Shown here piece by piece: positions 5,135-12,131 of a stretch of DNA of 12,318 nucleotides. Source of the stretch: CAYLLN01 sp036496265 (GTDB lineage Bacteria > Planctomycetota > Planctomycetia > Pirellulales > Pirellulaceae); contig DASXLL010000076.1 of the NCBI GenBank assembly GCA_036496265.1, forward strand, positions 1-12,318, read 5' to 3'. Each line of letters begins with the position of its first letter. The stretch's first letter is position 1. A program made the translations under genes and the position numbers. The notes beneath the pieces are model-generated. The model was given only the letters and a program-made list of their open reading frames with translations. It did not search any database and was not told where the DNA came from.

Positions 5135-7270
5135 CTACCGATCGAAGATGCATTCGCTGCTGTTTTGCAACGACCACCAAAGATCGTCGAGAGCGATCGA
5201 CTGGCTGCCGCCGGCGGTCTGAAGCATCTCCTTAGCGGCCCGGCTCTCGCGTTGGGTTGGTTGACGACCCAATGCGGCCAGGAAAAGGTGCTCGGCCTTG
5301 CGGTCAAAAGTCATCGCGCTGGCCGCGAGCTTTTTGACGAGCCCCGATGGATCGCCGCTGGCCGGTCGCTGTGTGGCGTCAGCGACTTTCATCAGGATTG
5401 ACGGGTTGTCGATAACGGGGGCCTTCTTGGGCGATGCCTTCGTCGCGGTGCGATTCGCCGGCGCGAGCCAGTCGATCCGCGCCCGCTCCATTTCGCGCTC
5501 ACTGGAGCCAGACGAGCGAATGCGAGCTACTTGCCTGAGAGAAGCAAGCGCATCAGCCGGGCGGTTCGGCCGTGAATAGAACCGACTGAACAGCGCTGGC
5601 TCGCCCTCTTCAGGCATATCTTTGCTAGCCAAGTCAGTCAATTTGTTCGATCGGCTGAAGGGATCACTTAGCACAGACCAGCGGATCAGAGATTTGAGGT
5701 CAAATTCGTGACCAGCAAATTCGCCGGCCAGCCGATCGAGGACTTCGTTTTCGGCAGTCGTTGAATTCGGGCCGAGATCATCGAGCGGACGAGTGAAACC
5801 ATAATCGAAGAGCTGAGCCCAAATGCGATTGGCCGTAGCGCGGCAGAAATCGTCACTGTGGACGACCTTTTCGGCGAGCGCGGCCAGTAAATTGCCTCTC
5901 CGAGTGTTTCCGGCGGCCGTTATTTCACTGCCATCGATAAACCGCGGCGTTGCCGTCTTCGATTGACCCTCGAGCGTTTGATAAGAAACGCTAGGGATTC
6001 GGCCAACTCTTAGCCGAATCGTGTTTTCGCTCCGCTCCACGCGTAACTGCTGCAAACAGGCGTTTAGGCCCCAATACTGATCTTGCGACCAGCCTTGGGT
6101 CGGATGTTCATGGCATTGAGCACACTGCAGTTGATGGCCCAGCAGCACACGGGCCACACGAGCAGTCGGCACCGCGGCGTCGTTCGTCATTCCGTCTAAC
6201 AGGAAGCTAACGGCTGGGTTGTAATCATCCGCGCCGGGCCGCGGCGAGCCAGTTGCCGTCAACAAATCGGTCACAATCTGGCTAAATGTCTTGTCGGAAG
6301 CCAGTGCGGACGCGAAATACTTCTGCAAGTCCTCGCGACTGGCGATCGATGACGAACCCCGACCGAGAAATGCTTGCACCAAAACGCCCGACCAGTGTTT
6401 CGCGAATTGGCCAGTGTATTGCTCATCGGTTAGCAATCGGCGAATTGCCTTTTCGCGACGGCTGGCACTTTTGTCGTCGGCCACGGTCTTAAGTTCGTCG
6501 GCCGTCGCGGGACGTCCTAATACACGCGAAAATACGCGCTGGCACCATTCGGCGTCGTTAATCTCCACCGTGGGACGGACGCCGGCTTCTTTCCAGGTAT
6601 GCGTGAATCGATCGTCGATGAAAGAGACAACGGCGTTATCGGTCGACGACTGCCGCTTCAGAGGCGGCATTTGGACAATCGCTGCGGGTGGCTCAGACAC
6701 TGCCGGCTGGGGAGATTCCGACACGTGAATGCTATGGGGCGTTGGCGGAATCACGGCCACGGTCGCCGGCTGTTGAACTGGCGGCGCCGCCGGTTCAACA
6801 GGCGAAACCGTTTTCGGTGGCGCCACGACCAGTGTGTCTGAATGGACCGGCTGTTGGACGGTGTCCTCAGCATTTGGGCCTGTCACTTTCTTGGCCGGTG
6901 CCTTCGCGATTTGCGTCTGTGGCGACTTCAGCCGCGCAACCAGACCGACCGTAGCAGCGACACCCACAAATCCAGCCGCAATCGCAATAACCAAAGCGAT
7001 CGACCACTCCCGTTTCACGATCTTCCCACCAACAAACTCCGCCGGAATATCATTCATAGGCGGCCGCGCCACCACCGGCGGCGCGCCCGGCAAAGACGCC
7101 AATAGCGGATCGCTCGTCCTCGCGATTAATTTTCCGTCCGCACCGACGATCCGAGTCGCGAGATTAGGCGGCGCATGGCCGCCAAGCACCTCGGAGAGGC
7201 AGGCGTCGAGAATCGGATCGTCACTGTGTTCGAGATTCACAGATTCAGAATTCACGGATTCAGAATTCAT
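5135..7270 (-). CDS. Membrane-anchored DUF1549/DUF1553 protein, probable partner of the ECF sigma factor
   Basis: A 711-residue protein. Residues 1-88 are cytosolic and include DPILDACLSEVLGGHAPPNL, a short motif I have seen in planctomycete membrane proteins. One helix follows at about 89-113 (WSIALVIAIAAGFVGVAATV). A proline-rich linker runs to about 210. A DUF1549 region follows (about 235-405: EWCQRVFSRVLGRPATADEL, LLTDEQYTGQFAKHW, and CAQCHEHPTQGWSQDQYWGL with CAQCH at 383-387), then a DUF1553 region (TRRGNLLAALAEKV, ANRIWAQLFDYGF, FDLKSLIRWSVLSDPF). CxxCH is a heme-type motif conserved in this family, although whether it binds heme is not established. The ATG at 7270 lies 2 bases after the sigma factor stop, so the two are translationally linked. 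The layout suggests that the cytosolic tail holds or releases the sigma factor in response to something outside; that is inference. The usual DUF1501 partner is absent. Confidence 0.9.
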   Translation of the reverse strand: MNSESVNSESVNLEHSDDPILDACLSEVLGGHAPPNLATRIVGADGKLIARTSDPLLASLPGAPPVVARPPMNDIPAEFVGGKIVKREWSIALVIAIAAGFVGVAATVGLVARLKSPQTQIAKAPAKKVTGPNAEDTVQQPVHSDTLVVAPPKTVSPVEPAAPPVQQPATVAVIPPTPHSIHVSESPQPAVSEPPAAIVQMPPLKRQSSTDNAVVSFIDDRFTHTWKEAGVRPTVEINDAEWCQRVFSRVLGRPATADELKTVADDKSASRREKAIRRLLTDEQYTGQFAKHWSGVLVQAFLGRGSSSIASREDLQKYFASALASDKTFSQIVTDLLTATGSPRPGADDYNPAVSFLLDGMTNDAAVPTARVARVLLGHQLQCAQCHEHPTQGWSQDQYWGLNACLQQLRVERSENTIRLRVGRIPSVSYQTLEGQSKTATPRFIDGSEITAAGNTRRGNLLAALAEKVVHSDDFCRATANRIWAQLFDYGFTRPLDDLGPNSTTAENEVLDRLAGEFAGHEFDLKSLIRWSVLSDPFSRSNKLTDLASKDMPEEGEPALFSRFYSRPNRPADALASLRQVARIRSSGSSEREMERARIDWLAPANRTATKASPKKAPVIDNPSILMKVADATQRPASGDPSGLVKKLAASAMTFDRKAEHLFLAALGRQPTQRESRAAKEMLQTAGGSQSIALDDLWWSLQNSSECIFDR
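7242..7269. repeat. 15-base-period microrepeat at the start of the DUF1549 gene
   Basis: GATTCAGAATTCA occurs at 7242-7254 and 7257-7269, a 13-base identity with a 15-base period. It encodes the duplicated pentapeptide at the N-terminus of the DUF1549/DUF1553 protein (MNSES VNSES). It looks like a recent slippage duplication directly at the start codon. Confidence 0.7.
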
Positions 7271-7272
7271 CG

Positions 7273-7797
7273 TTACTCGACAATTTTGCCTTCCACGCAT
7301 TCGCGCAGCTGCTGCTTGGCTCGCTGCATCAGGTTTTTCGCACCGTGCGGGGTGATTGCGAGGGCTGCCGCGATTTCCCCTCGCGAGGCGTCGCCGCGGA
7401 ATCGCATTTCAAGGGCCATGCGGGCACGGTCCGTCAGGCGATCGAGGCACTCACGCAGATGAATCAGTACGGTTTCTCCATCGTCATCGCCCGCCCAACG
7501 AGTCCAAGTTCGATCCAGTTGCTCGATATCCTCCACCGGCCGGACCCGTCCCGCGCGCCGCTCGTGCGAAATGAGCAGGTTCAGGGCGGTCTTCCGCAAG
7601 TAGGCCGAGGTCGCCGCGGGGCTCACATCGTTGAACGGCCGCTGCAACACCGCGAGAAACGTATCCTGCGTCAGGTCCTCGGCCAGCGACGCTTCGCAGC
7701 CGAGAGCCCGCAGATATCGCCAAATTCCGGCTTGATAGGCCTGAATTAGCTGGACCGGATCGAACCCGGCAGCTTGCTGCGGTGGGGCAGGATTCAT
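7273..7797 (-). CDS. ECF-type RNA polymerase sigma factor
   Basis: A 174-residue sigma-70 family factor with only regions 2 and 4, the ECF layout. Region 2 spans about 15-90: FDPVQLIQAYQAGIWRYLRA, ASLAEDLTQDTFLAVLQRP and AYLRKTALNLLISHERR, the last resembling the -10 recognition helix. Region 4 spans about 110-168: LRECLDRLTDRARMALEMRF and the helix-turn-helix GEIAAALAITPHGAKNLMQR, which would contact the -35 element. The ATG at 7797 was chosen; a TTG two codons upstream is possible, and neither has a good Shine-Dalgarno. The gene is followed 2 bases later by the DUF1549/DUF1553 membrane protein, which has the topology of an anti-sigma factor but no zinc-binding HxxxCxxC motif in its cytosolic part. 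ECF units often regulate their own promoter. An inverted repeat at 7849-7870 lies upstream. Confidence 0.95.
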   Translation of the reverse strand: MNPAPPQQAAGFDPVQLIQAYQAGIWRYLRALGCEASLAEDLTQDTFLAVLQRPFNDVSPAATSAYLRKTALNLLISHERRAGRVRPVEDIEQLDRTWTRWAGDDDGETVLIHLRECLDRLTDRARMALEMRFRGDASRGEIAAALAITPHGAKNLMQRAKQQLRECVEGKIVE

Positions 7798-7848
7798 GTC
7801 CAATAGTAAGAACGAGCGGGTAAGGAAGATGTACTCAGGCGGCGGCCA

Positions 7849-7870
7849 TCTCAGAATCGATTATCTGAGA
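7849..7870. promoter_or_regulatory. Inverted repeat upstream of the ECF sigma gene
   Basis: TCTCAGA (7849-7855) and TCTGAGA (7864-7870) are exact complements around the 8 bases ATCGATTA. It lies 52-73 bases upstream of the sigma factor start codon, where a promoter, operator or leader hairpin would be expected. The position is suggestive; the function is unknown. Confidence 0.35.
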
Positions 7871-7971
7871 GCATGATCAAAGACCCCGAAAAATCGCGAA
7901 GCACCGCATATCCATTCTAACGCGGTGGCCGAGTTTTTCGCAATTAATCCCTTTGATTACAACCACTTACA

Positions 7972-9681
7972 CTATTTCGAGACCTTTTGATCGAGATGGC
8001 CGCTTTTGCCGATTGCCCGCAAAAGGCGCAGGCCGACGAGCAGACTGAGGGTGCATCCGGACAGTCCGAGCAGCGACAGATCCTTGAGCCCCAGCCAGGC
8101 CGGCTCCGCTTGATGAAATAACAGCGGCGGCACTTGATAGCTGAGCAAAAACGACGAGCCAACGAACAGCGCGCTGGCCAGCATGCCAAGCACGAGGCGG
8201 TTGACGCTGGGCCCCAGGCCGCGGTGATCAAGATGAACGTCGAATTTGCCGTCTTGAACTTGTTCCAATATTTGCATCACCCGCTGCGGCAGGATTTCAG
8301 CGAGCTGCTCCACTTCCAGATACAACCGCCGCAGCTTTTTCGCTTGCCGCGCGGGCGAGAGGCGGCGGAGCATCATGCCGCGGTGAAACGGCTTCATCAC
8401 CTCCATCAAACTGAAACGCGGATTGAGCAACTTGCCGGTGCCTTCGAGTGAAACCAGCGTTTTGATCAGCATGGCCACGCTCGTCGGCAGTGAGATGCGG
8501 TAGCGGCGCATGATCTCTACCATGTCGCTGAGGGCAATGCCGACCGGAAAGTTCTCCAGGCTCTGCGTGGCATAGTGGCCGACGAAATCGGCCACATCGT
8601 TGGCCAGCCCCGCTTCGTCGAGCTGCGGCGGCGCGTGGCCGATTTGCTTGATGATTCGCACTAAGAGCGGCACATCGTGCTGCACGATCGCCGTCAAGAT
8701 GTCTTCGATTTGCTCCCGCGTCCGCTCGTCGATTCGGCCGACCATGCCGAAATCCAACAGGCCGATGACATTGCCCGGCAGTAGCACGATATTTCCCGGA
8801 TGCGGATCGGCGTGGAAAAATCCGTGCGTGAAAATCATCTGCATGTAGAGGTTCGCGCCGCGGCGGGCAACCTCCTCGCGATCGAGTCCCGCAGCCTCAA
8901 TCAGGCCCGGCTCCGACAGCGGAATGCCGTCGATCATGTCCATCGTCAGCACCCGCGGAGTCGAAAGCTCGGTGAAGGCCCTCGGGATGCAGACGGTCGG
9001 GTCGTCGCGGAAGATTTCGGCGAACTGATGTAAATTCCGCTCTTCACGGCCGAAGTCGAGCTCGCGGCGCAGCGTGCGGCCCATCTCGGCGACGTTGGCC
9101 GTTGGTCTGTATGGCGCAAATTCAGGAAATTGCTCCGCGAGCTGCGCCAGGCCGGCCAGAACTTCCAAATCCTCATTCACTTTGCTCGCGATCCCCGCGT
9201 GCTGCACTTTGACGACAACGCGCTCACCTGTTTTCAGCCGTGCGCGATGCACCTGGCCAATGGACGCCGACGCAATCGGCACGACATCGAATTCGGCGAA
9301 CAGCTCATCTAGCGATTGTCCTAATTCGCTCTCGACGAGCTTTTGCACCGTCTCCGGCGGATCGGCCGGCGTCGCTGTTTGCAGTTGCGTGAGCTCATCG
9401 GCCAATTCGCGGCCGGCAAGATCAGGACGCGTGCTGATAAGCTGCCCAAGCTTGATGAATGTCGGGCCGAGCTCCGTCAACGCAAGTCGAATTCGTGCCT
9501 CGCGCGTCAGCCTCGCGATGTTTTCGCCCGCCCGCGAGCTGAGCCGATCCTTGATGAACTCGATATTGGTCGGCGCGAGCCAATCGGCCAGACCGTACTT
9601 GCTGAGAACGGCGAGAATTTCCGTCCACCGCTTGACGTTGCGATACAGATGCGGAATGGAGCGGACGTTGATCACGAACAT
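7972..9681 (-). CDS. ABC1/UbiB (AarF) family atypical kinase-like membrane protein
   Basis: A 569-residue member of the UbiB/Coq8/ABC1 family, ATP-binding membrane proteins that support isoprenoid quinone synthesis, probably by ATPase-driven handling of lipid intermediates rather than protein phosphorylation. Family hallmarks are present: the KxGQ motif KLGQ (77-80), the alanine-containing loop ASIGQVH (139-145) that replaces the kinase glycine-rich loop, the nucleotide-binding lysine VVVKVQ (K158), HADPHPGN (290-297) and LLDFGMVG (metal-binding D310). Two C-terminal hydrophobic helices (about 503-525 and 533-556: LGMLASALFVGSSFLLSY, LSLLGLSGCTLSLLVGL) anchor it in the membrane. The ATG at 9681 is preferred; a GTG at 9702 would add 7 residues. 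Neither start has a good ribosome binding site. It is divergent from the Sua5-phosphatase fusion gene, with about 230 bases between, and stands about 175 bases from the sigma factor gene. No ubi/men genes are nearby to fix the pathway. Confidence 0.93.
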   Translation of the reverse strand: MFVINVRSIPHLYRNVKRWTEILAVLSKYGLADWLAPTNIEFIKDRLSSRAGENIARLTREARIRLALTELGPTFIKLGQLISTRPDLAGRELADELTQLQTATPADPPETVQKLVESELGQSLDELFAEFDVVPIASASIGQVHRARLKTGERVVVKVQHAGIASKVNEDLEVLAGLAQLAEQFPEFAPYRPTANVAEMGRTLRRELDFGREERNLHQFAEIFRDDPTVCIPRAFTELSTPRVLTMDMIDGIPLSEPGLIEAAGLDREEVARRGANLYMQMIFTHGFFHADPHPGNIVLLPGNVIGLLDFGMVGRIDERTREQIEDILTAIVQHDVPLLVRIIKQIGHAPPQLDEAGLANDVADFVGHYATQSLENFPVGIALSDMVEIMRRYRISLPTSVAMLIKTLVSLEGTGKLLNPRFSLMEVMKPFHRGMMLRRLSPARQAKKLRRLYLEVEQLAEILPQRVMQILEQVQDGKFDVHLDHRGLGPSVNRLVLGMLASALFVGSSFLLSYQVPPLLFHQAEPAWLGLKDLSLLGLSGCTLSLLVGLRLLRAIGKSGHLDQKVSK

Positions 9682-9712
9682 CGATTCTATTTGCGTTGGC
9701 ACACGGTCACAA

Positions 9713-9742
9713 CGGACAAACGCTGTGTCCGAGCAGCGTTTT
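9713..9742 (-). promoter_or_regulatory. Two mutually exclusive hairpins in the UbiB-family gene leader
   Basis: AAACGCTG (9718-9725) can pair with CAGCGTTT (9734-9741), an 8-bp stem with an 8-base loop. Alternatively CGGACA (9713-9718) can pair with TGTCCG (9726-9731), a 6-bp stem with a 7-base loop. The two use overlapping bases, so only one can form at a time. On the - strand they lie 11-61 bases upstream of the possible starts at 9702 and 9681. The arrangement would suit attenuation or control of translation start, but no ligand-binding motif is recognised and it may be chance. Confidence 0.3.
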
Positions 9743-9788
9743 GATCGTTCGTCGCAGCCAGGAAGCCCGTCCGAGGAAGCCGCGCCAC

Positions 9789-9817
9789 TTGACCGCTCCT
9801 ACATAGTGGGACAGAAT
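9789..9817 (+). promoter_or_regulatory. Candidate sigma-70-type promoter for the Sua5-phosphatase cluster
   Basis: TTGACC (9789-9794) matches the -35 consensus at 5 of 6 positions. After a 17-base spacer, CAGAAT (9812-9817) matches the -10 consensus at 4 of 6. It lies about 90 bases upstream of the fusion gene start in the divergent intergenic region. Planctomycete promoters are poorly defined, so the weight is low. Confidence 0.25.
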
Positions 9818-9909
9818 TCTTGAAAGCAACACGGTTTCGGCCATATTCATCTCGTCGCTGCATCGGCCGTGGATTCTGGTGTTTTAGCCGTTAGGAATCG
9901 GCATTTCGC

Positions 9910-11040
9910 ATGGCGCCGCAAGTTCTCGACGTATCGGCCGCCGGTGATCCGCGTGATTTGGTCCATCGCGTGGTGCAAGCCCTCGTTGAGGGCAAAGTCG
10001 TCGCTCTGCCGACGGAAACCGTCTATATCGCGGCTGCCAGCGGTCTGGCTGATCGAGCCGTGCAACGGTTGCTCGCGTTGCGTCAGGGCAAACTCGATGG
10101 CCCGGCCACGCTCGCCGTCCGCAGCGTTGACGAAGTACTCGATTATGTGCCGCGCCTCCCGCGCGTCGGTCAACGGCTCGCCCGCCGCTGCTGGCCCGGA
10201 CCGGTGACCCTGCAGCTTGCCGACGCCCATCCCGAAAGCGCCATCCATCGTCTGCCGCAGCGCGTTAAAGAGGCCGTCGTTGCGGGCGGCGAAATTCGCG
10301 TTCGCGTGCCGGCTCATGAGGCCGTTCTGGGCGTGCTGCGGCTGTTAGCGGGCCCGGTTGTCATGATCGGCGCCCACCGGGCCACCGAAGAAGCTTCGGT
10401 TACTGCCCAGGATGTCATTCGGACGTTGGATTCCGAGGTCGATGTCATCCTCGACGACGGCCGCTGCAAATTCGCCCAGCGATCGTCGATTGTCCGCGTC
10501 GATGACAACGGCTTTTCCGTCGTGCGGCAGGGCGTATTTAACGAGATGAACCTCAAGCGGCTGGCGAGCTTTATGATCGTCCTCGTCTGCACCGGCAACA
10601 CGTGCCGCAGTCCAATGGCTGAGGCGCTGCTCAAGAAGCGCGTTGCCGAACGACTCAAATGCAAGATCGAGGAGCTAGACGATCGAGGCGTCGTCGTGAT
10701 GTCGGCTGGCTTGAGCGCCCCGCCGGGGGGTCGGGCCGCCGCAGAAGCGATTCAGACGATGCAGGAGCGTAAGATCGACCTCACGCAGCACGAAAGTCAG
10801 CCGCTTTCCGAGCGGTTGGTGAAATTTGCCGACTGCATAATTACCATGACAGGCGGGCACCGCGATTCGATTTTGCAAGCGTGGCCCGATGCGGAGCCCC
10901 GGGTGCATTTGGTTTCGCGAGGCCAAGGCGACGTCGCCGATCCGATCGGCGGCCCGATCGAGCTGTATCGTCGCTGTGCCGAACAGCTCGACAGTTACCT
11001 CGAAACCTGGTGCCAAGAACTCCCCCTCGACGACGCCTAA
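9910..11040 (+). CDS. Fusion of a diverged Sua5/YrdC-like domain and a low-molecular-weight protein tyrosine phosphatase
   Basis: A 376-residue two-domain protein. Residues 1-212 have the Sua5/YrdC fold, which in TsaC enzymes makes threonylcarbamoyl-AMP for tRNA t6A. PTETVY (34-39), WPGPVTL (95-101), RVRVP (130-134), VDVILDDG (177-184) and VVRQG (204-208) align well. However, the usual lysine/arginine motif (KxRP) reads RQGK near 58-61 and the TSAN motif reads IGAH (153-156), so activity is doubtful. Residues 222-374 are a low-molecular-weight tyrosine phosphatase: the P-loop CTGNTCRS (C227, R233) and general-acid DP (344-345) are intact, so this half should act on phosphotyrosine or phosphoarginine in the cytosol. 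Both domains share one uninterrupted frame with no internal stop. TAGGA lies 13 bases before the ATG. rpiB follows 45 bases later. No separate canonical Sua5 is in the window. Confidence 0.9.
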   Translation: MAPQVLDVSAAGDPRDLVHRVVQALVEGKVVALPTETVYIAAASGLADRAVQRLLALRQGKLDGPATLAVRSVDEVLDYVPRLPRVGQRLARRCWPGPVTLQLADAHPESAIHRLPQRVKEAVVAGGEIRVRVPAHEAVLGVLRLLAGPVVMIGAHRATEEASVTAQDVIRTLDSEVDVILDDGRCKFAQRSSIVRVDDNGFSVVRQGVFNEMNLKRLASFMIVLVCTGNTCRSPMAEALLKKRVAERLKCKIEELDDRGVVVMSAGLSAPPGGRAAAEAIQTMQERKIDLTQHESQPLSERLVKFADCIITMTGGHRDSILQAWPDAEPRVHLVSRGQGDVADPIGGPIELYRRCAEQLDSYLETWCQELPLDDA

Positions 11041-11085
11041 CCGTCCCTCATTTACTCAGCACTTACCTATTCACGGGCTCGCCCC

Positions 11086-11544
11086 ATGCGAATCTCCATC
11101 GGCGCCGACCACCGCGGCTACAAGCTAAAACAGCAACTGATTCCGTGGCTCCAATCACAGGGCTACGACGTCGCCGACGAAGGCGCGGAGACGACCGACA
11201 GCGTCGATTATCCCGACTACGCGCTCAAAGTCGCCAACAAAGTGTCCAGCGGCCAGGCCGATCGCGGCATTTTGGTCTGCGCCACCGGCGTCGGCATGTG
11301 CATCACGGCTAACAAGGTTCATGGCGTCCGCGCCACAACCGTCGCCGACACGGATGTCGCCCGACTGTCGCGGCAGCATAATGACGTCAATGTCATCTGT
11401 CTGTCAGGTGATAAGCTCAATGAGCCGTCGGCCGAGCAAATTCTCGATACCTGGCTGGAAACCGAATTCGAAGGAGGCCGCCACGCCGTTCGAGTTGAAA
11501 AAATCGCCGATATCGAGCACGAGCAGTTCCAGCCCGTCGAGTAA
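11086..11544 (+). CDS. rpiB: Ribose-5-phosphate isomerase B (RpiB/LacAB family)
   Basis: A 152-residue enzyme that interconverts ribose 5-phosphate and ribulose 5-phosphate in the non-oxidative pentose phosphate pathway in the cytosol; length is normal for the family. The N-terminal ISIGADHRGYKLK (D8, H9) is the family signature. The active-site segment CATGVGMCITANKVHGVRA places the catalytic cysteine at C65; the usual CGTG is CATG here and a serine position is cysteine (C72). The phosphate and ring-opening region SRQHNDVNVICLSG (H98, N99) is conserved. The ATG at 11086 is the only start that keeps the first beta strand; no Shine-Dalgarno is visible. It lies 45 bases after the Sua5-phosphatase fusion and 53 before the lipoprotein, likely in one transcript. 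LacA/LacB-type sugar specificity or allose phosphate use cannot be excluded, but the motifs favour RpiB. Confidence 0.93.
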   Translation: MRISIGADHRGYKLKQQLIPWLQSQGYDVADEGAETTDSVDYPDYALKVANKVSSGQADRGILVCATGVGMCITANKVHGVRATTVADTDVARLSRQHNDVNVICLSGDKLNEPSAEQILDTWLETEFEGGRHAVRVEKIADIEHEQFQPVE

Positions 11545-11597
11545 ATCATCGCACCGTTTGTTTCTCCGCCATTCGTAGCATTCTCTTCATATCAGCC

Positions 11598-11999
11598 ATG
11601 CGAGCCACCGGTCTAATTGCCTTCGTCGGCCTGATTTTCCTCACTGCCTGCGGCCCAGCCGATAAATTCCCGCGTTTCAAAATTTCCGGCAAAGTTACGT
11701 ATCAATCGCAGCCCGTCGAAGAAGGCACGATCACGTTCGAGGATCCGACGACGGGCCAGGTGAACTCGGGCACGCTCGCCTCGGGAGGCGCATTTTCTAC
11801 TGAGCTTCCGCCCGGGGCGTTTAAGGTCAGCGTCTCCCCGCCGCTGGTAGAAACCAAAGGCACTGGTGACTCCCCGCCCGACATGGTGCCCAAAAAAGTC
11901 AATAACATTCCGAAGAAATACTGGGTCCAAGAGACTTCCGGCATGGCAGCCGAAGTTTCCAAAGAAAAACGAGTTTTCGATTTTGATTTAAGGCCTTGA
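11598..11999 (+). CDS. Small lipoprotein with carboxypeptidase-regulatory-like beta-sandwich
   Basis: A 133-residue lipoprotein of unknown role. The signal peptide MRATGLIAFVGLIFLTAC ends in a lipobox LTAC, with C18 as the lipidated residue. The mature part contains ISGKVTYQSQPVEEGTITFE (residues 29-48), then VNSGTLASGGAFSTELPPGAFKVSV. These resemble the 'G.V.....P...G.v.f......' pattern of carboxypeptidase-regulatory/transthyretin-like domains that are abundant in planctomycete surface lipoproteins. The C-terminal KVNNIPKKYWVQETSG and FDFDLRP are also typical of that group (NIP.KY). It should sit on the periplasmic face of a membrane. It follows rpiB by 53 bases on the same strand, without an obvious ribosome binding site. 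Its job is not revealed by the neighbours. Confidence 0.85.
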   Translation: MRATGLIAFVGLIFLTACGPADKFPRFKISGKVTYQSQPVEEGTITFEDPTTGQVNSGTLASGGAFSTELPPGAFKVSVSPPLVETKGTGDSPPDMVPKKVNNIPKKYWVQETSGMAAEVSKEKRVFDFDLRP

Positions 12000-12029
12000 T
12001 TGCAGTTTTGCTGGCATTACTTCTTAATG

Positions 12030-12057
12030 GTTTGCTCACAGCATCTGATCAGCAAAC
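12030..12057 (+). repeat. Inverted repeat after the lipoprotein gene
   Basis: GTTTGCT (12030-12036) and AGCAAAC (12051-12057) are exact complements around a 14-base loop, about 30 bases after the lipoprotein stop. It may be a weak transcript-end hairpin; there is no T-run after it, so intrinsic termination is doubtful. Confidence 0.3.
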
Positions 12058-12131
12058 AATAGTTCTATCGTTCTCTTTGCCGTCTTTGCTAAGCTCTGCG
12101 ACCTTGCGTTGAATTCAATCGGCGATGCATT

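Noticed and set aside
5025..5180. Longer start for the sulfatase (52 extra residues)
   Set aside because: Would bury the clear signal peptide inside the protein and overlap the DUF1549/DUF1553 gene; no better ribosome binding site there.
12109..12118. Palindrome TTGAATTCAA upstream of the last gene
   Set aside because: A 10-base palindrome without spacer and without flanking symmetry; too short to separate from chance.
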